Assembly: GCA_029207755.1 (NCBI GenBank)
Contig: JARCOQ010000005.1
Span: forward strand, 64,553,414-64,617,413
From: Chamaea fasciata
Taxonomy: Eukaryota; Chordata; Aves; Passeriformes; Sylviidae
DNA: 64,000 bases
Direction of reading: 5' to 3'
Of the stretch, positions 46,232 to 60,100 are shown in pieces; position 1 is the stretch's first letter; each line of letters begins with the position of its first letter. The notes under the pieces were generated by a model. It worked only from the letters and a program-made list of their open reading frames with translations, was not told the DNA's origin and did not search any database. The translations under genes were made by a program, and so were the position numbers.

Positions 46232-49200
46232 GGCGCTTAAATATTTTCTTTCCTTTTTCTGTGTTTTATTCCGTTTAGCTGGTGTGAGTGTGGGCCAGTA
46301 TAAGGTACAATTTTTGAGCCAATATAAGGTACTGCGAGGTAAATGGGCCAATCATGCCACGTAAACCTGTAAGGAAACCAGACATATATTAAGTCACTTA
46401 GAGGAATTCCCTGCACTGACTATTACTGCAAACCCCTAATTAATTTGCAGCATACTTTACACTCTCTTGCAGGTGCTAAAAAGACAAAAATCTCAGTCAA
46501 AAATCATTCTCTGTAATTCAAAATGGAAGCTCAAGGCCCTGCAGTTGTTTTTGTGTGAAACACAGGGTCCTCCCTTACCTGGCCTCTTCTGCTTTCTCGC
46601 CTGGTTTTTGGGTGAGGAGGCTGTGAATTTCAGATGCTCTCTGGAAAAAGTGGGAACTGTGATGAGGGCTATAGGCAATGGTTGTCCTGCATTTGCTGCT
46701 CTTTCTAAATCCACCGTGATAGCAAGATACCTGCAGAGCACTGAAATCCCTCTGCTGCGTGCTCCTCAGCTGGGCTGGCAGGGACCCCTCACAGCCCCTG
46801 TGGCCCTTGCTAACCCTTTGTCCATTTGCACTCACATTCCCTTCCCACCTCTTGCTCAGGGTTTTCACCCAGAGAGAGGGAGTCCTGGAAGCAGCTATAT
46901 TATGGCTATAGTATCAGTACTAGCAGGAGTAGATTTCCCAAAGTCAAGGCAGGCAGGTAGGACAATGAATGTTTTCCTCACTGCCTGTGATTCAGGCACA
47001 ATCTGTCAGAGTGTTTTGTTCTTTTTCACCTTAGCAGCTGAAATATTGCAGCCAACTCAAGCTCTCTGCCCAGAGGAAAAGTGACTCAGGAGAGGATGTG
47101 CTCCTCGCTGCCATGTCCCCATTTAAAGACGGGTTAATGGAAAGGGTGCTGAATGCTGTTGGGGACAATCACACAGACACTGGTTCAGGACATGTGAACA
47201 ATTTGGAGAATGACTGTTTCTGCAGTCAGGGACTGAACCACAAAGTGCTTCATCACTGATAATTCTTCATTTAGGTCATACCTCTCAATTTGAATAGGCT
47301 CTAAGAGGCCATTTCTCAGCTATTTGACATCACAGGCCAGGCAAGAACAAAAGCCCAAGACTCTCACCTAGAGTGAGTTAAGTCCTTCCGGACTGCTCCT
47401 TTTCTCTAGACACCACCTTTTTTTAATCTCAGGTCTTCATATGCTTGAAGGTGACTTCAAATGAACAAGTCGATCACACCCATTGCGTTTTGCTTTTCAC
47501 TTTTTAAACTTTGCACATTAAGTGTTCATTAACACCATCCACATTTAAATTAGTGTTTGTTACTGTTCACTTTGTTTAAACAACTGCTTTTACATTTGTA
47601 GCTGAGTGTCAAGCAGCTGAGATTTCAACTGGCAAAATCATCCACCCTAAAAACCAGGTACCCTTAAATCCAAAGGGGGAAAAGTCTTTACATGGCTACA
47701 CAAACACATGTGCAGCAACCAAGACTGGTTGCCTTGTCCCAATACAGATGCGTGGATCACGAATAGCAAACCCCGCCTCAGGACAGGAGCAAAAGGCACC
47801 GTGATCCATGGACTAGAAGGGGCAGCAGATTTTCAGAGCTCCATGTGCTCTTTCTAGTTATTTTCTCCTTCCATCTGTCAGCAGAACCTTCTTTCCAGCC
47901 ACAGCCACTGCTCAAATCACTGCGAGCTGCCATTGCACAGGTATGGCCTACCTAACACTTTCATCTAACTTTTTCTCTCACAAAGCAAAATAGTAGCAGA
48001 ATATCCAGCTGCTCAGGGCATTGTTGGGCATTTCCTTTATTTCATTCACATTTCTAGTAAAACACTTAAGAAAAAAACCAACCCACCTGGGAAGACAGCC
48101 CTCCCTGAACAGCTATTGTTCACTAGACACTGAAATAAAATACTTTTCTTGCAATTCGCTGCCTGCAAAACCCTAGTGCTGTAGGATACACTATATCACT
48201 TTTTACTAGCACCAGGAAATCAGTGCCTGGAAGCCATAAGCTTTGGGAGAGCAACAAAACTTTCACATCAAAACCCCTGGCCAGCGGTGTAGGGACACAG
48301 GAGGACAGCAGTAGGTACGAGAACATTTTTATGTGTTTTTGAAATGATAATGGGAAACTCACCTACTCAAAGTCAGTAGCCGCCTCCAAACTAATTATTT
48401 TGTGGACCTGGCAAGAGTAGCAGTGCTTATCTCTGGGAGAACAGCTCCAAGGGTTCATCAACTGGCTCTGCTGCTCTTCAGTCCACTAAGCTCACTGTTA
48501 GGAGCAGCAGATTTTGGAAAGCAAATGGTCAGTCCCTCATCTATACTAGGAACAGCTGCACACAGCCCAGCCCCTAAAACCAATGCCATGTATGTTTCCA
48601 AACAAACCCTTGGCACTATGAGCATTCAGGCGAATGTGTGCTGGGATTTCCCTGCTGCATCTCTGAAACACACACAAGCAAAGGCAGGTCCCTTGGAACT
48701 AACCCTGCTCACCAGGTACGGGTTCCTCAGCATGGCCCAAGCAGAGGCCAGAAGAACCAGCCCTCCAGCCCACTAACTTTTTAGTGCAGCAGAGAGGGAA
48801 GGCCCATGGGGTTTGTGCTGTGCCTACAGCAGTGGGATGCTCATATCCCTGGAGCCTACCTAGGAATTCCCAAAGCAGGCCCAGTTGCCCAGGCTGCTGC
48901 TGGCTCAGGATGATTACACAAGTTCCCCAAATTTCTTGCATTCTTGTTTCAAAAGCAGTTGCTTGGCAAGCAAAATGCTGTGAAAAGCAGGGAAGTTGTG
49001 TGGCACTGAACAGACAGGAAGTGATTGCCATCACAGGGGTCACACAGGCTGCATTGCAATCTGTGCTTCTCGGAGAACACTGAACTGCTCAACCCTTGTG
49101 GTTTCCCCTTTCGCTGAGTGCCCTTGTTCTCAGGCATCCGATGGGGAGAGCTGTGCAAGGCAAGTTGGCTGCACTGCATGGATCAGAGGGGCAGCATAGC

Positions 49201-50440
49201 AACTGTTTATTAAAAAAAATGGATAGCCCAGATTAACCTTTAATCCAGCCAACACATGCATAGAAGAGGACAAGTTGTTTCTACTACCAGCCAGCCTCTG
49301 CAGCATTGGCACAGGTAGGAAGACAGAATCTCCAGAGCAGGCTTTCCCGTAACTCTGCACTGCAGTTTCTTACAGCTTCACCTGACTGGCTAGCTGCTGC
49401 CAGAAAGTAAGTGGCTGGCTGGAGTCCTGCTTTGATGCCATCACTCAATCCCAGCTTCCCTGGCTCAAGGCAAGCATGCTGACAGCACTTTGGTAACACA
49501 GGCAAGACCTAACCACGCTGCCTTGAGCCATGATTGACTGACGAAATGCACCCCATCCCCCTCTGCTTTTGCTCCACATGATTTTGTGATTGATACCATA
49601 GCTGCATCCAGGCACAGGGCTCACCCCCACATTACATCTATTAGAGGTATCTCAGACGGCCCCATTCTCTTGCCCAGGTACCACGATAAACACCTGGCCT
49701 CCCCCTCCACAAGGGATGGAGTGGGACACACCTTTAGGGAACAAGCCAGGTGCCTAAGTGGACTAAATTACATTTGGGATTTCCTCCACGGAGTATCAGC
49801 AGTTCCAGGACTCAGGCTCCTTGGCTAAGCCCTGGGGTGAACCAGGGACCAAACTGTACCCAGGAGCAGCTGTGCTCCTGAAGAGGTTCCTGGACGCCTT
49901 GCTGGCCAAACCATTGGAGGCTCTGGCTTGGAGGAGAGCTGCTGTCCTGCTGGCAAGCACTGCAGAGCATGCCAGGCAGCCCAGGCCTCACCTCAGACTT
50001 TCTCCATTCCAATGAGATGCAGGATATGGGGCATACCAGCACTTTCCTGGTGCTGGCAGAGCTGTCCTGGCACTGCAGCCTCAAGGATGCAAGGATGTAG
50101 AGAACTCCTTAAACCCAGAGCAATAGCCACCCTGCCATCGGCATTCTCCTCTTCAAATTATAATCCAACATAGACCAGTCATCCCAGGTCACCCCTGGAC
50201 AGCTCTAACTTACCCAGTGGGTTAAAAATTAATAAAAACTTGACCTCCTCCAATCAAAGTAACAAGTAATGTCAGAAACACCCTTTTGCAGGCTCCATTC
50301 TTCATCGATCCTTCTTTACCAATCTTCCTCACGTACGCATGCACATTTTCCAGATGCGCTGCATGTTTATATACCAATAGATGCGACTGTTGGGAAACAA
50401 TTCAGCTGTAGAATTAAAGCAAGGGGGGGGGTAAATGACC
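46232..50440. other. CBX6-CBX7 intergenic region (APOBEC3 position in mammals)
   Basis: About 4.2 kb. I looked for the zinc-deaminase signature (H-x-E followed by P-C-x(2-4)-C) in the open frames of both strands and saw none. A 205-codon plus-strand frame (46467-47084) begins without ATG and has no recognisable domain. No CR1 was identified. Confidence 0.6.
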
Positions 50441-50477
50441 ACACAAACATATCATGAGGTAAATGTCAGTTCTCATA

Positions 50478-50491
50478 TTTAATATTTTAAT
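50478..50491 (-). terminator. CBX7: Distal CBX7 polyadenylation signals (two ATTAAA)
   Basis: TTTAAT at 50478-50483 and 50486-50491 on the plus strand give two ATTAAA hexamers on the minus strand. About 25-35 nt downstream lies a clear GU-rich element (ATGTTTGTGTGGTC, around 50438-50451), a textbook arrangement. Confidence 0.5.
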
Positions 50492-50709
50492 AATTTTGTT
50501 TGCAACATTTACCACATAAATCATCTAAATAAATAGATGCTGTACAGTCTCTTATCCATATCAGTACAAAAATAAAACCACACTTTGTGTCAAATTATAT
50601 TTGAGCCTGCCCTCCCTTTGCTACTACAATCTCCTTTTACAGCACATACTTGCTCAGAAAAGGCATTATACTCTGATTGGTTTGTTTGGAATTTGTTTGC
50701 TCTGTATTT

Positions 50710-50721
50710 CCCCCCCCCCCC
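50710..50721. repeat. C12 tract
   Basis: Twelve uninterrupted C on the plus strand (G in the CBX7 transcript) inside the predicted 3' UTR. Confidence 0.85.
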
Positions 50722-53700
50722 AAAATACATTCAATTAGTCTGTACAAAAGCTAGAAGCTCATTCTGTGCAAAAGGAAGCTTTCTGTGTGCAAAGACTCCA
50801 ACACTCTAGCGTGCTGACAGGAACAACAGCAACAACTGAAGAGACAGGAACAAAAATAATCAGGGACCCTCCCATCTAACTGACCCCATTGTCCCCCATC
50901 TTCCCCCTGCAACAGAAAGGGAGCACACCTAATTCGATGAGTCAGTGTGCAAAAGCGTTCTAATGATGTGCATACGCTGAGGGAAAAGGTTAGTGCTGAA
51001 AATCCAGCAAGAGAACTGGGGTGTTGACCCCCACACTGGAGAGCTGACTAGGTGAGGGAAAGGGGTTCTCTGCCCTTAGCCTGCTCAAAAGATTTTTGAG
51101 ATACACAGAACAAAAGCTTGACCTAAATTATTTTAGTTCTTTTGTTGGCGTTCTGTTGGAGTTGAGGAAGGAAATGGCCTCTGGAAAAATCCAGCAGCTA
51201 CTGAAGACAGCTCCTGGTTCACCCTCCCTTCCTCTCTCCACTCCCTGCAGAAGGACAGACATCTCCTCGTTCCTCAATTAAGCTAATAAGGTGCAATTTT
51301 TCAGACAGGAAACTCTATAAAGATGTCTCTGGAGCTGGAAGAAAGAGTCATAGTTCCAGACTAGGACCACTCAGACTGAAACTCAACTTCATTTTTTCCC
51401 TTTCCTTGATCAAAGGAGGTGGGGAGGGAGGAAGCCAACCTGTGCCCCAAAGGCAAGTGAGGGATTTAGCAGGTCTCCTCTTCTCCCTTAGGGAACCCTC
51501 TGCTTCCGGCACAGTGGAGTACACTTTGCCCCATGGGAGGGAGGCAAAGGGCTGGGTGGCAGCTCTGGAAAAATGATAAGGAGCAGCCAGCGGTCTAAAA
51601 CAGATCCATCTTTTGCTTTTCAAATGCCACTTTTAGACAGACGACAAGGAGTACTTAGCACTCCTAGTGCTTTGCATTTCCAAAGTGCTTCAAAACATAC
51701 TTCAGATTTAAAAGCAAAAAAAAAAAAAAGCTGCTTAGCATTTTGACAGATTTGCAAAAAGCTTCTTTGTGCTGACACTACATTTTCTGGTTAAAAAACA
51801 ACAATAATAATAAAAAAAGATTTTCCACCTCCTCCTCCTCCAAAATTCCACTCCCAGCCAAAACTCTGCTACCCCAGTAATGAGATAAGCTGTGATGGAG
51901 GTTCTGAACAGTCTTAGGAATCCTACCCTCTCCCAACTTTGTAGCAAGCCACAGCAGCCACAAATGCTCCCATGGAGCCCTGCACCTCTACCACTCCCAG
52001 TTAATTAGGGATCATCTCCTGCCTGCTTCTTGCACTTCAAGACGTTAAGTGGGAAAGAGAAAGAGGTGGAAGAGAAAAAGGGATCATCTCTACAGCAAGT
52101 GCTAGTTACAGGAAAGGATCTGAAGAGTCTGAATTTCATTTTAAGTGATTGCTTCTCTCTCCTTCCAACTGTCCTGAGGCTGTTTTATAAACCTTCCTAT
52201 CTTGACCACCTTCAGGTGGGGAATCCAAGTGATTTGACACCCCGAAGCTCACACTTTCTCTGTGAGGACAGTAAGATCAGGCACAGGACACTGTGGCCTG
52301 TTGATCACAAGCTATTATCTCAAAACAAGTTTATCATGCCCTTAGTGAAAACCTTTATAACATGCATGGCAAAAGCAATGTGTTCCAATGCTATAAATTT
52401 TCATGTAGAAATTACTCTATGCAAGTTGTCAATGTACACATCTCCATTGCATTCCCCTTGGCAGAAGACTGATACGTAAATGCAGCACTCACCTCTCTGC
52501 AGGTCCATTCAGAACTCCACTCACCGTTGCAAGGGATCAGTTTCACAACAAGTTCTTTCTTTATAACACACCTCAACTGCCAGTTCACCCAAAGGCCCCT
52601 CCTCAACCACCTAGTGAGAGCAGCTCTGAGGCAACTCTGTCCCTCTCTTCCCTGACCAGCATTTGTCCCTATTATTTTCCCAGAAAGACCCACTGCCCTC
52701 TTCTTCCTAGGCTGCAGATAGGCCAGGGAGGAACAGAAGATGGGCAGATACCAATTCGTTTTAAAAAAAGAGGTTTTTGTACTTTCCCTGCTTCTGAAAA
52801 CAAAACCTCAAAGCTTGAGAGGAAAGGAAGAGGTGGAAAGGTGGTGATAGACTTTGCTTTGCTAAATACATAGATGTGGCTGGCAGCCCCCACTGTCTTC
52901 CACACCCTGGCCTCTGTTGTGGCTACCATGGAGGGACTTGTCTGAACTACCCTGCCTATTTTTTGACCTGTGTGAGGCCTCCCTTCTCTATTCCAGTGAA
53001 ACCATCAAGCAGCATTAGCTGGCGTACAGCATGAAACTGTACTGGGACCAAGGGCCCCCTGTGAGGTGAACAAACAATTTTATACATCCAGTCACAAAAC
53101 ACCAGAAGAACAATTCTGGACAGTTTCACAACACTAATAACAAAAAAAGCCATTCATTTCTCAATAAGCTTCTCTATGTCTGAGCTCTGACATAAACAAG
53201 AGTCAATTCACTAACAAATTTGGGCTTATTTTGGCAAATGGAACTGCTTTTGGGTGTTCTCACAATAATATCCTGGTCTTGCTCGGGAAAAAAAAAATTA
53301 CCTTAGTCTGACTTCACAAGCAGAAGGGCCCCCAAGCAAATGCAAGACAATAAGGAGCATGCAGGAGGCTACTTAATGCCACTATTTATGTGTTAAAACT
53401 TGCTGTTCCAAGGCATCATTTGTATATCAGAGCAACATCTAGTGTACTACCATCCAGGAACAAAGGCAGTCCTTTCCATGTAGATTTTTTTTTTTAAACA
53501 CAATGTTAACAAAAAAGGCTTTCCAGTCTCATGAAATCCCTCAGGTCTATCACACACAGAGTGAGTTTACTGCAAGATGTATAAAATAAACACTTCTGTC
53601 CTCCAACACTGCTGGTAAATTTTCACATGGAAACAGTTCTAAAAATGAGTATTTGAGCAGTTCTCTGAGAAGGTAGTTTCTTGTGTAGTTCAGTAATTTC

Positions 53701-56700
53701 CACTGGCTGAAGTTTATTTTTCTTGTTTACAGTCATGGAGCCAAACAAGGTATGGGAGAATTAGCCTGTTTCTATTCTCGGTTTGTGCTTCAAATAGAAT
53801 TATTAAACTCAGCTTCAGCTGGATGCTATTCTGGCTCTTCTAATCAAACGGAATGCTTAACAAAGATCCAAACACAACATCTGATTTTCATGATATGTTA
53901 GCACAGGAGGTCGTAATTGAATTGTAGATGGACAGTATTGGGGAGAAGAGAAAAACCCAGACAACCTGTCTTTCCATCCCTAGTAAAACCCTCTCTACAC
54001 CTGCAGAGGTGGGATACAGCTAATTTTAAAGTCCCTGAAGACCAGCTCTACCAAGGAAGTTTACAGTGGTATGTCAGCAGACAATGTGGAACAGAGCCAC
54101 ATTTTAAAAAGATCAGGAGAAAAATCTTCTCAAAAAATTCTTTGAGATAAACAAGAATTCATGAATGTCAAAAAAAAAAAGTCCATGACAACAAAGTAAC
54201 TGCTTAGTTTCCTCTAAACACCTCTTCACACCTTCCCCTCCAAACCCACGCACATGCAGCTTGTTGTGTCTTAACCCCATTATGGGTAGCTCCTCATTGA
54301 CACAAAGCAGCATGGCAGCCAAGTACTTTGTTCCACACTTCGTGTAGCAAGATGTTTAGTCACCAGTCAGCAGAACACTAGATAGCCTGATCCAAAAAAA
54401 TGATTAAGATATGAAGCTGTGGGTGGATCCTCTTTGAAAGACCACCACAGGTCTTTGAAAACTCCACTGCAAAAGAAAGAAAATATGTTTAAAGAAAAAA
54501 ATGCCAAAATAAAGTGTTGAGAAGTGTCAGCTGGAGAGTGGAGTGAAAAGCAGAGGATGGAAATTTAGTTTATTAGGACAAGCTCTTTCCTGCTGCAAGA
54601 TTGATATTGCTTCCAATGTCAGCCAAAGCCAGGAATTTAGTAAATAGGAAGCTTTTTTTGGTGCATTTGTACACCGAGATGAAGACATGACAAAGGCAGC
54701 AGTTGCTACATTAGAATAAAGAAACCAGATCCTATAAATGCCATGAAGATTTAGCAGGATGAGCTGCTGTTCAAGACTTCTTTTAAAATAAGCAAAAATG
54801 CTATGCTTCTGCAACCATCACTACCCGACCTGCTCCAATGCACAAGAGTGGACTGGACCACGTGGTGTGTCCACTGGTCCACAACAGAAGAGAGATGCAG
54901 GTATTCAGCATATTTGGCAGGTGTCAGGAAGAGGGGGTGTGTGGGTGATAGTAACAGCACTGTCTGACCCCACATCCTGCAAAAAAGGGTGCAACTCCAG
55001 ACACAGAAGCCTCGCTCTGGACACCCACGTTCAACAAACATCCTGCGCCTGCATGCTTACCTCATCAGCTTGCCCTTGCTAGCTGTTGCAAGCTTCTTTC
55101 CCACTCAGTCTTCCTCCCACCACATAATTCCCCCCCCAGCTTCCACTTCTCACCCTCTCAGATTTCTCCATAATTAAACTCCCATCTTACTTCTTTGAGA
55201 GACAAAAGGTCAGTCCAGAAATTCAAGATCTTCCCAGTAATCCTGAAACTGCTCTGATGGCATGAAAGACAGACCTGCTCTAACAGCTCTGAGATGAAAG
55301 GGGAAATCCTAAATCTACAGTGAGCTGCCATAACCTAAATGAGGTAAAAGCTGCTTCTAGTAAAAACCCACAGTGGCAGTTTAAGCACTTTATAATAAGT
55401 AGATGTTTGGAGGACCAGAAACCCTGGAGCTCCCAAATTCTGCAGGCTAGGAGCCAAGCCCCTCAAACAAACATAGTGAGGATTTCCACAGGTGTCTTTA
55501 TCTCAGAGCTAAGAAGGTTCGTATTTTCATTTTGAATAAATACAGCAGATAAGAGATGCTTCAGGTGGGGTGGGGTAAGAAAACATAGTATTTGAGGACA
55601 GTAATCATGACAGTAGCCAGTGTTACCCTGCAGCACTCTGTCCCAAAGTTCCCACTTTAGACTACCTTACTTTTCATGCTTTCCATTGGAAAAGGTCTAT
55701 ATTTAAAAAATTAAGCCATTTAAATAAAATTTGCTTTTAAAAATGGAAGAGAACATGCATGTGCAAGAACAGATGCTATGCTAAACTACGAACTCAAAAT
55801 ACAGCAATTCTTCAAAAACCTCTAAGTGTCACAGGCAGTCCAGCACAAGGCATTTTGAAGTGCAAGATGAGGTGGGTCTATTGAAATGCAGACCACTTTC
55901 CTTGGCAAAGATTTTTAAGCCTTTCAAGGGGAAGTTCCTATCAGTAAAGTAGTACAGGAGCACAGACACTGTGAGGATACTGGAGTCATGGAAGAGTATC
56001 ACTCAGGCAGCACAATCCAAGAATTCTCATTGCTAAGAATTAGGAATTTTTCCACTCAAATCTAATACATGCCTTCCCCACATGTTGTTTATTATGGATC
56101 TCTCTATGGGATCCAAGAACAGAATTTACTGCTAATCAAGGTCCATTTCTAGCTCAGTTCAGTCCAATTCCCGTGTCCTGGGCCTGTGCCAGTATCTTGG
56201 ATATCTCTGCAGTGCCAGGCAATGCTTCAGTTGTCCTATTAGTCCCTCCTCCCAGGGAAGAGGAATCAGTTTTCAACCAACTTACTATGACAGATTCAGG
56301 GCAGGCTTTATTATTAATATTGAATTTGGCAAAGGGTAAGAAGACCCCACTTTCCGTAACGCTTTCCTCATGCAGCAGAGCCAAGCCTGGAAGTCCTGTT
56401 TAGCATATACAGAATGGTATGTCTCAACTATGCTGGCTTTCTGAGCTTTTAATGAGGGCAAATTGAATTTATGTTGCCAGTTTGGATTTCAGAGATGCAT
56501 TTCAGTCTTTCCACATGATCAGCAATCAAAGGGAGAAAGCTCTGCTGTCTACATGGACCCGTGCTGCAAAGACTGACTTACCACAGACAGGCAAATACAC
56601 TTCTGAAGTCCTGACAGCAGGCCACAGGGAAAACAGCATTGGAGAGAAAGTCTTAACAGGCTGGAGTTATCTACACAGGTAGGATCCATCGCCTCTCACT

Positions 56701-57132
56701 GCTGCAGGAAGAGAGGGAGGAGGAAGGTGGAAGAGAAATGTACAGAGATGTATCTTTATCCAAGAGATATCAGTTGCAGAACAAGGTGGCAGGCTAGAGA
56801 TCCAGCTCTCTTTCCACCTCCACATGCCCTCTCCTACAAATGCAGCTGCCGCCACTTAACAGGATAAAAGGTGAATTGTTCAGCTTGCTGCTTCAACATC
56901 AAGGAGGGGAGTCTTTGCCAGGGAAAGGGCTGTCAGTTTTTCAGCTGGACAAAGCAATGACAAACACACACCCCCTACACTGCCCTTTTTTGCGTATCTG
57001 AAATGGGGGAAAAAAGGTCTCTGTAAACATTTTAAGAGGAGACATTTTGGATTTTTTTTTCTCTTAAGGGATAATGTAACCCTTCCCTAGCCCCACCTAA
57101 AAAGCACTGGTTTTGGGGAGCACTGCAGAGAT

Positions 57133-60100
57133 TCAGAACTGCGCACTCCGGTCTCGAAAGAAGCCCTCAGCCACTTGTGCTTCTCTGAAAGTGACAGTTA
57201 CGGAATTTGCTGTGATGTCTGTCACTGTCACTTCGCTGGGGGGCACAGTGGGGATCCAAGGGATACTGGCATCCACATCTGCTGCAGAAAGAAAGACACA
57301 TAAGGGCATGTTAGTGAAACAGAGGAGGTGAAGGAGAAGAAAGGAGGAAGGGGAGAGGGGTAGGAAGGATGGAATAAGGATCTCCTTTCTGACAAACCAT
57401 AGGTGAAATCAGCCTGTACTGAATCTGAATGTACAGAGCAAGAAAGAACATGTGCAAACCCTATCCTCAGAGGCTAAGGGAAAATGGAGGATCAGGTGTC
57501 CAGATACACAGTGGTATCTGAGCAGCCTACACAGAGGTCAAAAGACCCTGTAAAACCACTGAGTTCATCTAACCATCCACAATTCCCCCATACCCCTCAT
57601 CCCATCTCAGTCCCTAACCTGGTTTTGTGTCAGCAAAGCCCATTCACTGTGGTTTGAGCTCATTGTCTTCTAAATGGCCTACCCTGCTGAAAAGGTAAAC
57701 ATTAAAATCTCTTACACACACTCTTCAGATACTCCTAGAGGAGTCAAAGGGAGCCAAAACTGAGGGTCTGCCTTGTACTGCACCTGCAATGCAGCCTGGG
57801 TGTGATGCTCTCAAAAATCCTCCAGTAGTGCTCCATGGAGAAAGTGCCCTTCCTTCCTCATATAACCTCCTTTGCTCCCAGACAGCTCCACACAAGAAAC
57901 CCAAGCAACCCTGCACTTTCTCACTGTAAGAATAATTATCAGCTCCTCTGCCACCCAAAGGCTCACTTCCCCACAGCCCCCAGAGATTGCCATGCAGAGA
58001 GAGAGGAAGGAAAGCACACCCTCTCGCTGCCACTCTACCTGTCCACTATATACCTTGTTGCCCCAACCTGAGCAAAGAATGAGACCCCCTTAAGAGTGTA
58101 TTTCCTGGCTTCTATCTCAAACACCTGGGGTGTCTACTTTCCCCCCAGAAAGAGTCCAACTCCCCCTAACAGTAAATGGGATTCCACACAGGACATGTGT
58201 CAAGCGGAGAACAAAAAGAGTTTTACAATTCTGTAGTGCCACTCACTCTTCTGATCCCCAAGTGCTTTAGTGCCACACACTTCTGGGAAGAATAGCCCCA
58301 AATCTTTCCTCACTGCCAGGATGTAACACTGAGTTCCTCTGTGCTAATCCAATTACTGTCTCCCTGGATTCTGAGCACCATTCCAGTCTTTCTCAGAAAG
58401 GAGGGAATAGCACTGATTCCCAGAACACAACCTTCTCCCTAAGGTCCTGCCTAATCCAGCCTGGCTAACTGATACTCCTAGCAATGAGTAACTACTACAA
58501 GCAGCACAAGCCCCGGTTTTCCACTCCTCAGGAAAGCTACGCCTTCAGAAGCTCTAATAATGCAGGGATAGAGTTTCCCTGGTAACTGAGAGCAACACAC
58601 ACATCCCACAGCCCTCCTGCACAAGATGCTGGTATCCTTCCCCAAAATGCCAAATGTGCTTGGACATCTCCCATGCCTACACTCATGCTGCCTACTCAGT
58701 AGGATCAAGCAGGAGTTACCATCCTCACTTCATCTCCCTCTCCCCTTCTCGCATAGCTTTATAGCAAGAGGCTTTAGAAGGCTGTGGAGAGGAAAAGGAA
58801 GGAGGGGGCAGGGAGTGAGTTCCTAGCACCATTCCTGTATGCTTCTTAAAGCAGCACTCTGAGAGGAGTGCCACTGTCCAAGCTTGTCCACTGCCAGTCA
58901 AAGTCCTTTGAACCAAGCAGCAGGCTGAGCACATGTGGATAATGTGGACAGAGGCAGAGTTCACCTGTCACACTTGTGTGTCACCTCTGTTGGGAGAAAA
59001 TTTTAAGAGGGGAAAAACTTGCAGTATCTTCTGTTAGAAAACTGCATGTTTTCTAACACTGGGAGGGGCATCAGGGATGTAAGACTACATAGAGCCAACA
59101 GGAACAAAAAAAAAACAAAAAACAAAAACAAAACAAAAAAACCCAAAACAAACAAACAAACAAAACCCCCCCAAAAATCTGTGATCTTCAAACAAGAAAG
59201 AAACCAGCAAATAAGAGGGACATAATATGGGCCAGCAAGGGCTGCTCTGAAGACCTGACCTAAACCACAAACCCAGGAGGATGTAACCAAGGTGGAAGGA
59301 TGCGGAACATCCTTCACATGCCCCAGAACTTCACCAAAGGGTGACTGGTCTCACCTTCTTTGCTGGTGTGCTGCGTGGCCTCCCACTCCTCAGGGCTCTG
59401 CCTGGCCTCTAGGCCCACTCCATCATTCAGGAAGAACTCATGCCTGCAGTTTCGGTTCTCCAGACTCGCCATGCGGGGGAACTTCTTCCTTGACAGTCGT
59501 AGGTACTTCTGGTTTTTGCGTTGCTTCCGGAGAGAGAATGGCAGGACTGTAGCCCCAGTCTTCTCAGGGAACTCTGCCTGCCCTGTCTTGGCCCCTGGCA
59601 GGCTACTGTCTCCTCCTCCAAACCTCCGTGCAAGAGAGAAGCAGAGCTTCTCCTTCCCCTTGTGAGCACTCCTCAAGTCCATGCCATACAGCCGCTGCCA
59701 AATCACCAACACAGCAAGGGTCAGAGCAAATATCTGAGCAGGCAGTGAGGGTTCCCCACTGGGAACCAGGAAAATATTCTTTGCTCATTCTTTGCACATC
59801 TAGATGAGCTAGGATAAGGTGTGCTCTTTTAACAACACTGTTTCTCTCCCCTCTTCAACTGCCTTCTAAGCTCTTCCTAATATCTGCTTCCTAGGATTGG
59901 CTGCTTTGCTTGGCAACTGTAAAAGCATTCTGAAACTCCACTTCCAACTACGGGCTACCTTTGACTTGATGGAAAGTCCAAGGTCAACATGAAATTAGAA
60001 GAACACACAAACCAGGTAACCTGCAACTACCCAAGCCCATACTTTATAAAATCTTAGTTCAGAGAGAAAGAACTGTTGTTTTATTGTTTTGCTTTTTAAA

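Larger units (their letters stand above)
50460..57132 (-). other. CBX7: CBX7 3' UTR (predicted, up to about 6.7 kb)
   Basis: Non-coding, AT-rich sequence after the CBX7 stop. Candidate minus-strand AATAAA signals lie at 56312-56307, 56093-56088 and 53718-53713, so a short 3' UTR of about 0.8-1 kb is possible. The most distal site is an ATTAAA pair at 50491-50478 with a GU-rich element after it. Which site is used cannot be read from sequence alone. Confidence 0.45.

Noticed and set aside
46467..47084. 205-codon open plus-strand frame in the CBX6-CBX7 gap, considered as a deaminase or new gene
   Set aside because: It begins with TTG rather than ATG, shows no H-x-E/PCxxC zinc motif or other domain, and has no splice or promoter support. 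Most likely a chance open frame.
54840..54890. Inverted repeat TGGACCA...TGGTCCA around a CACGTG E-box
   Set aside because: Arms are only 7 bp and it lies in the predicted 3' UTR; not distinguishable from chance.
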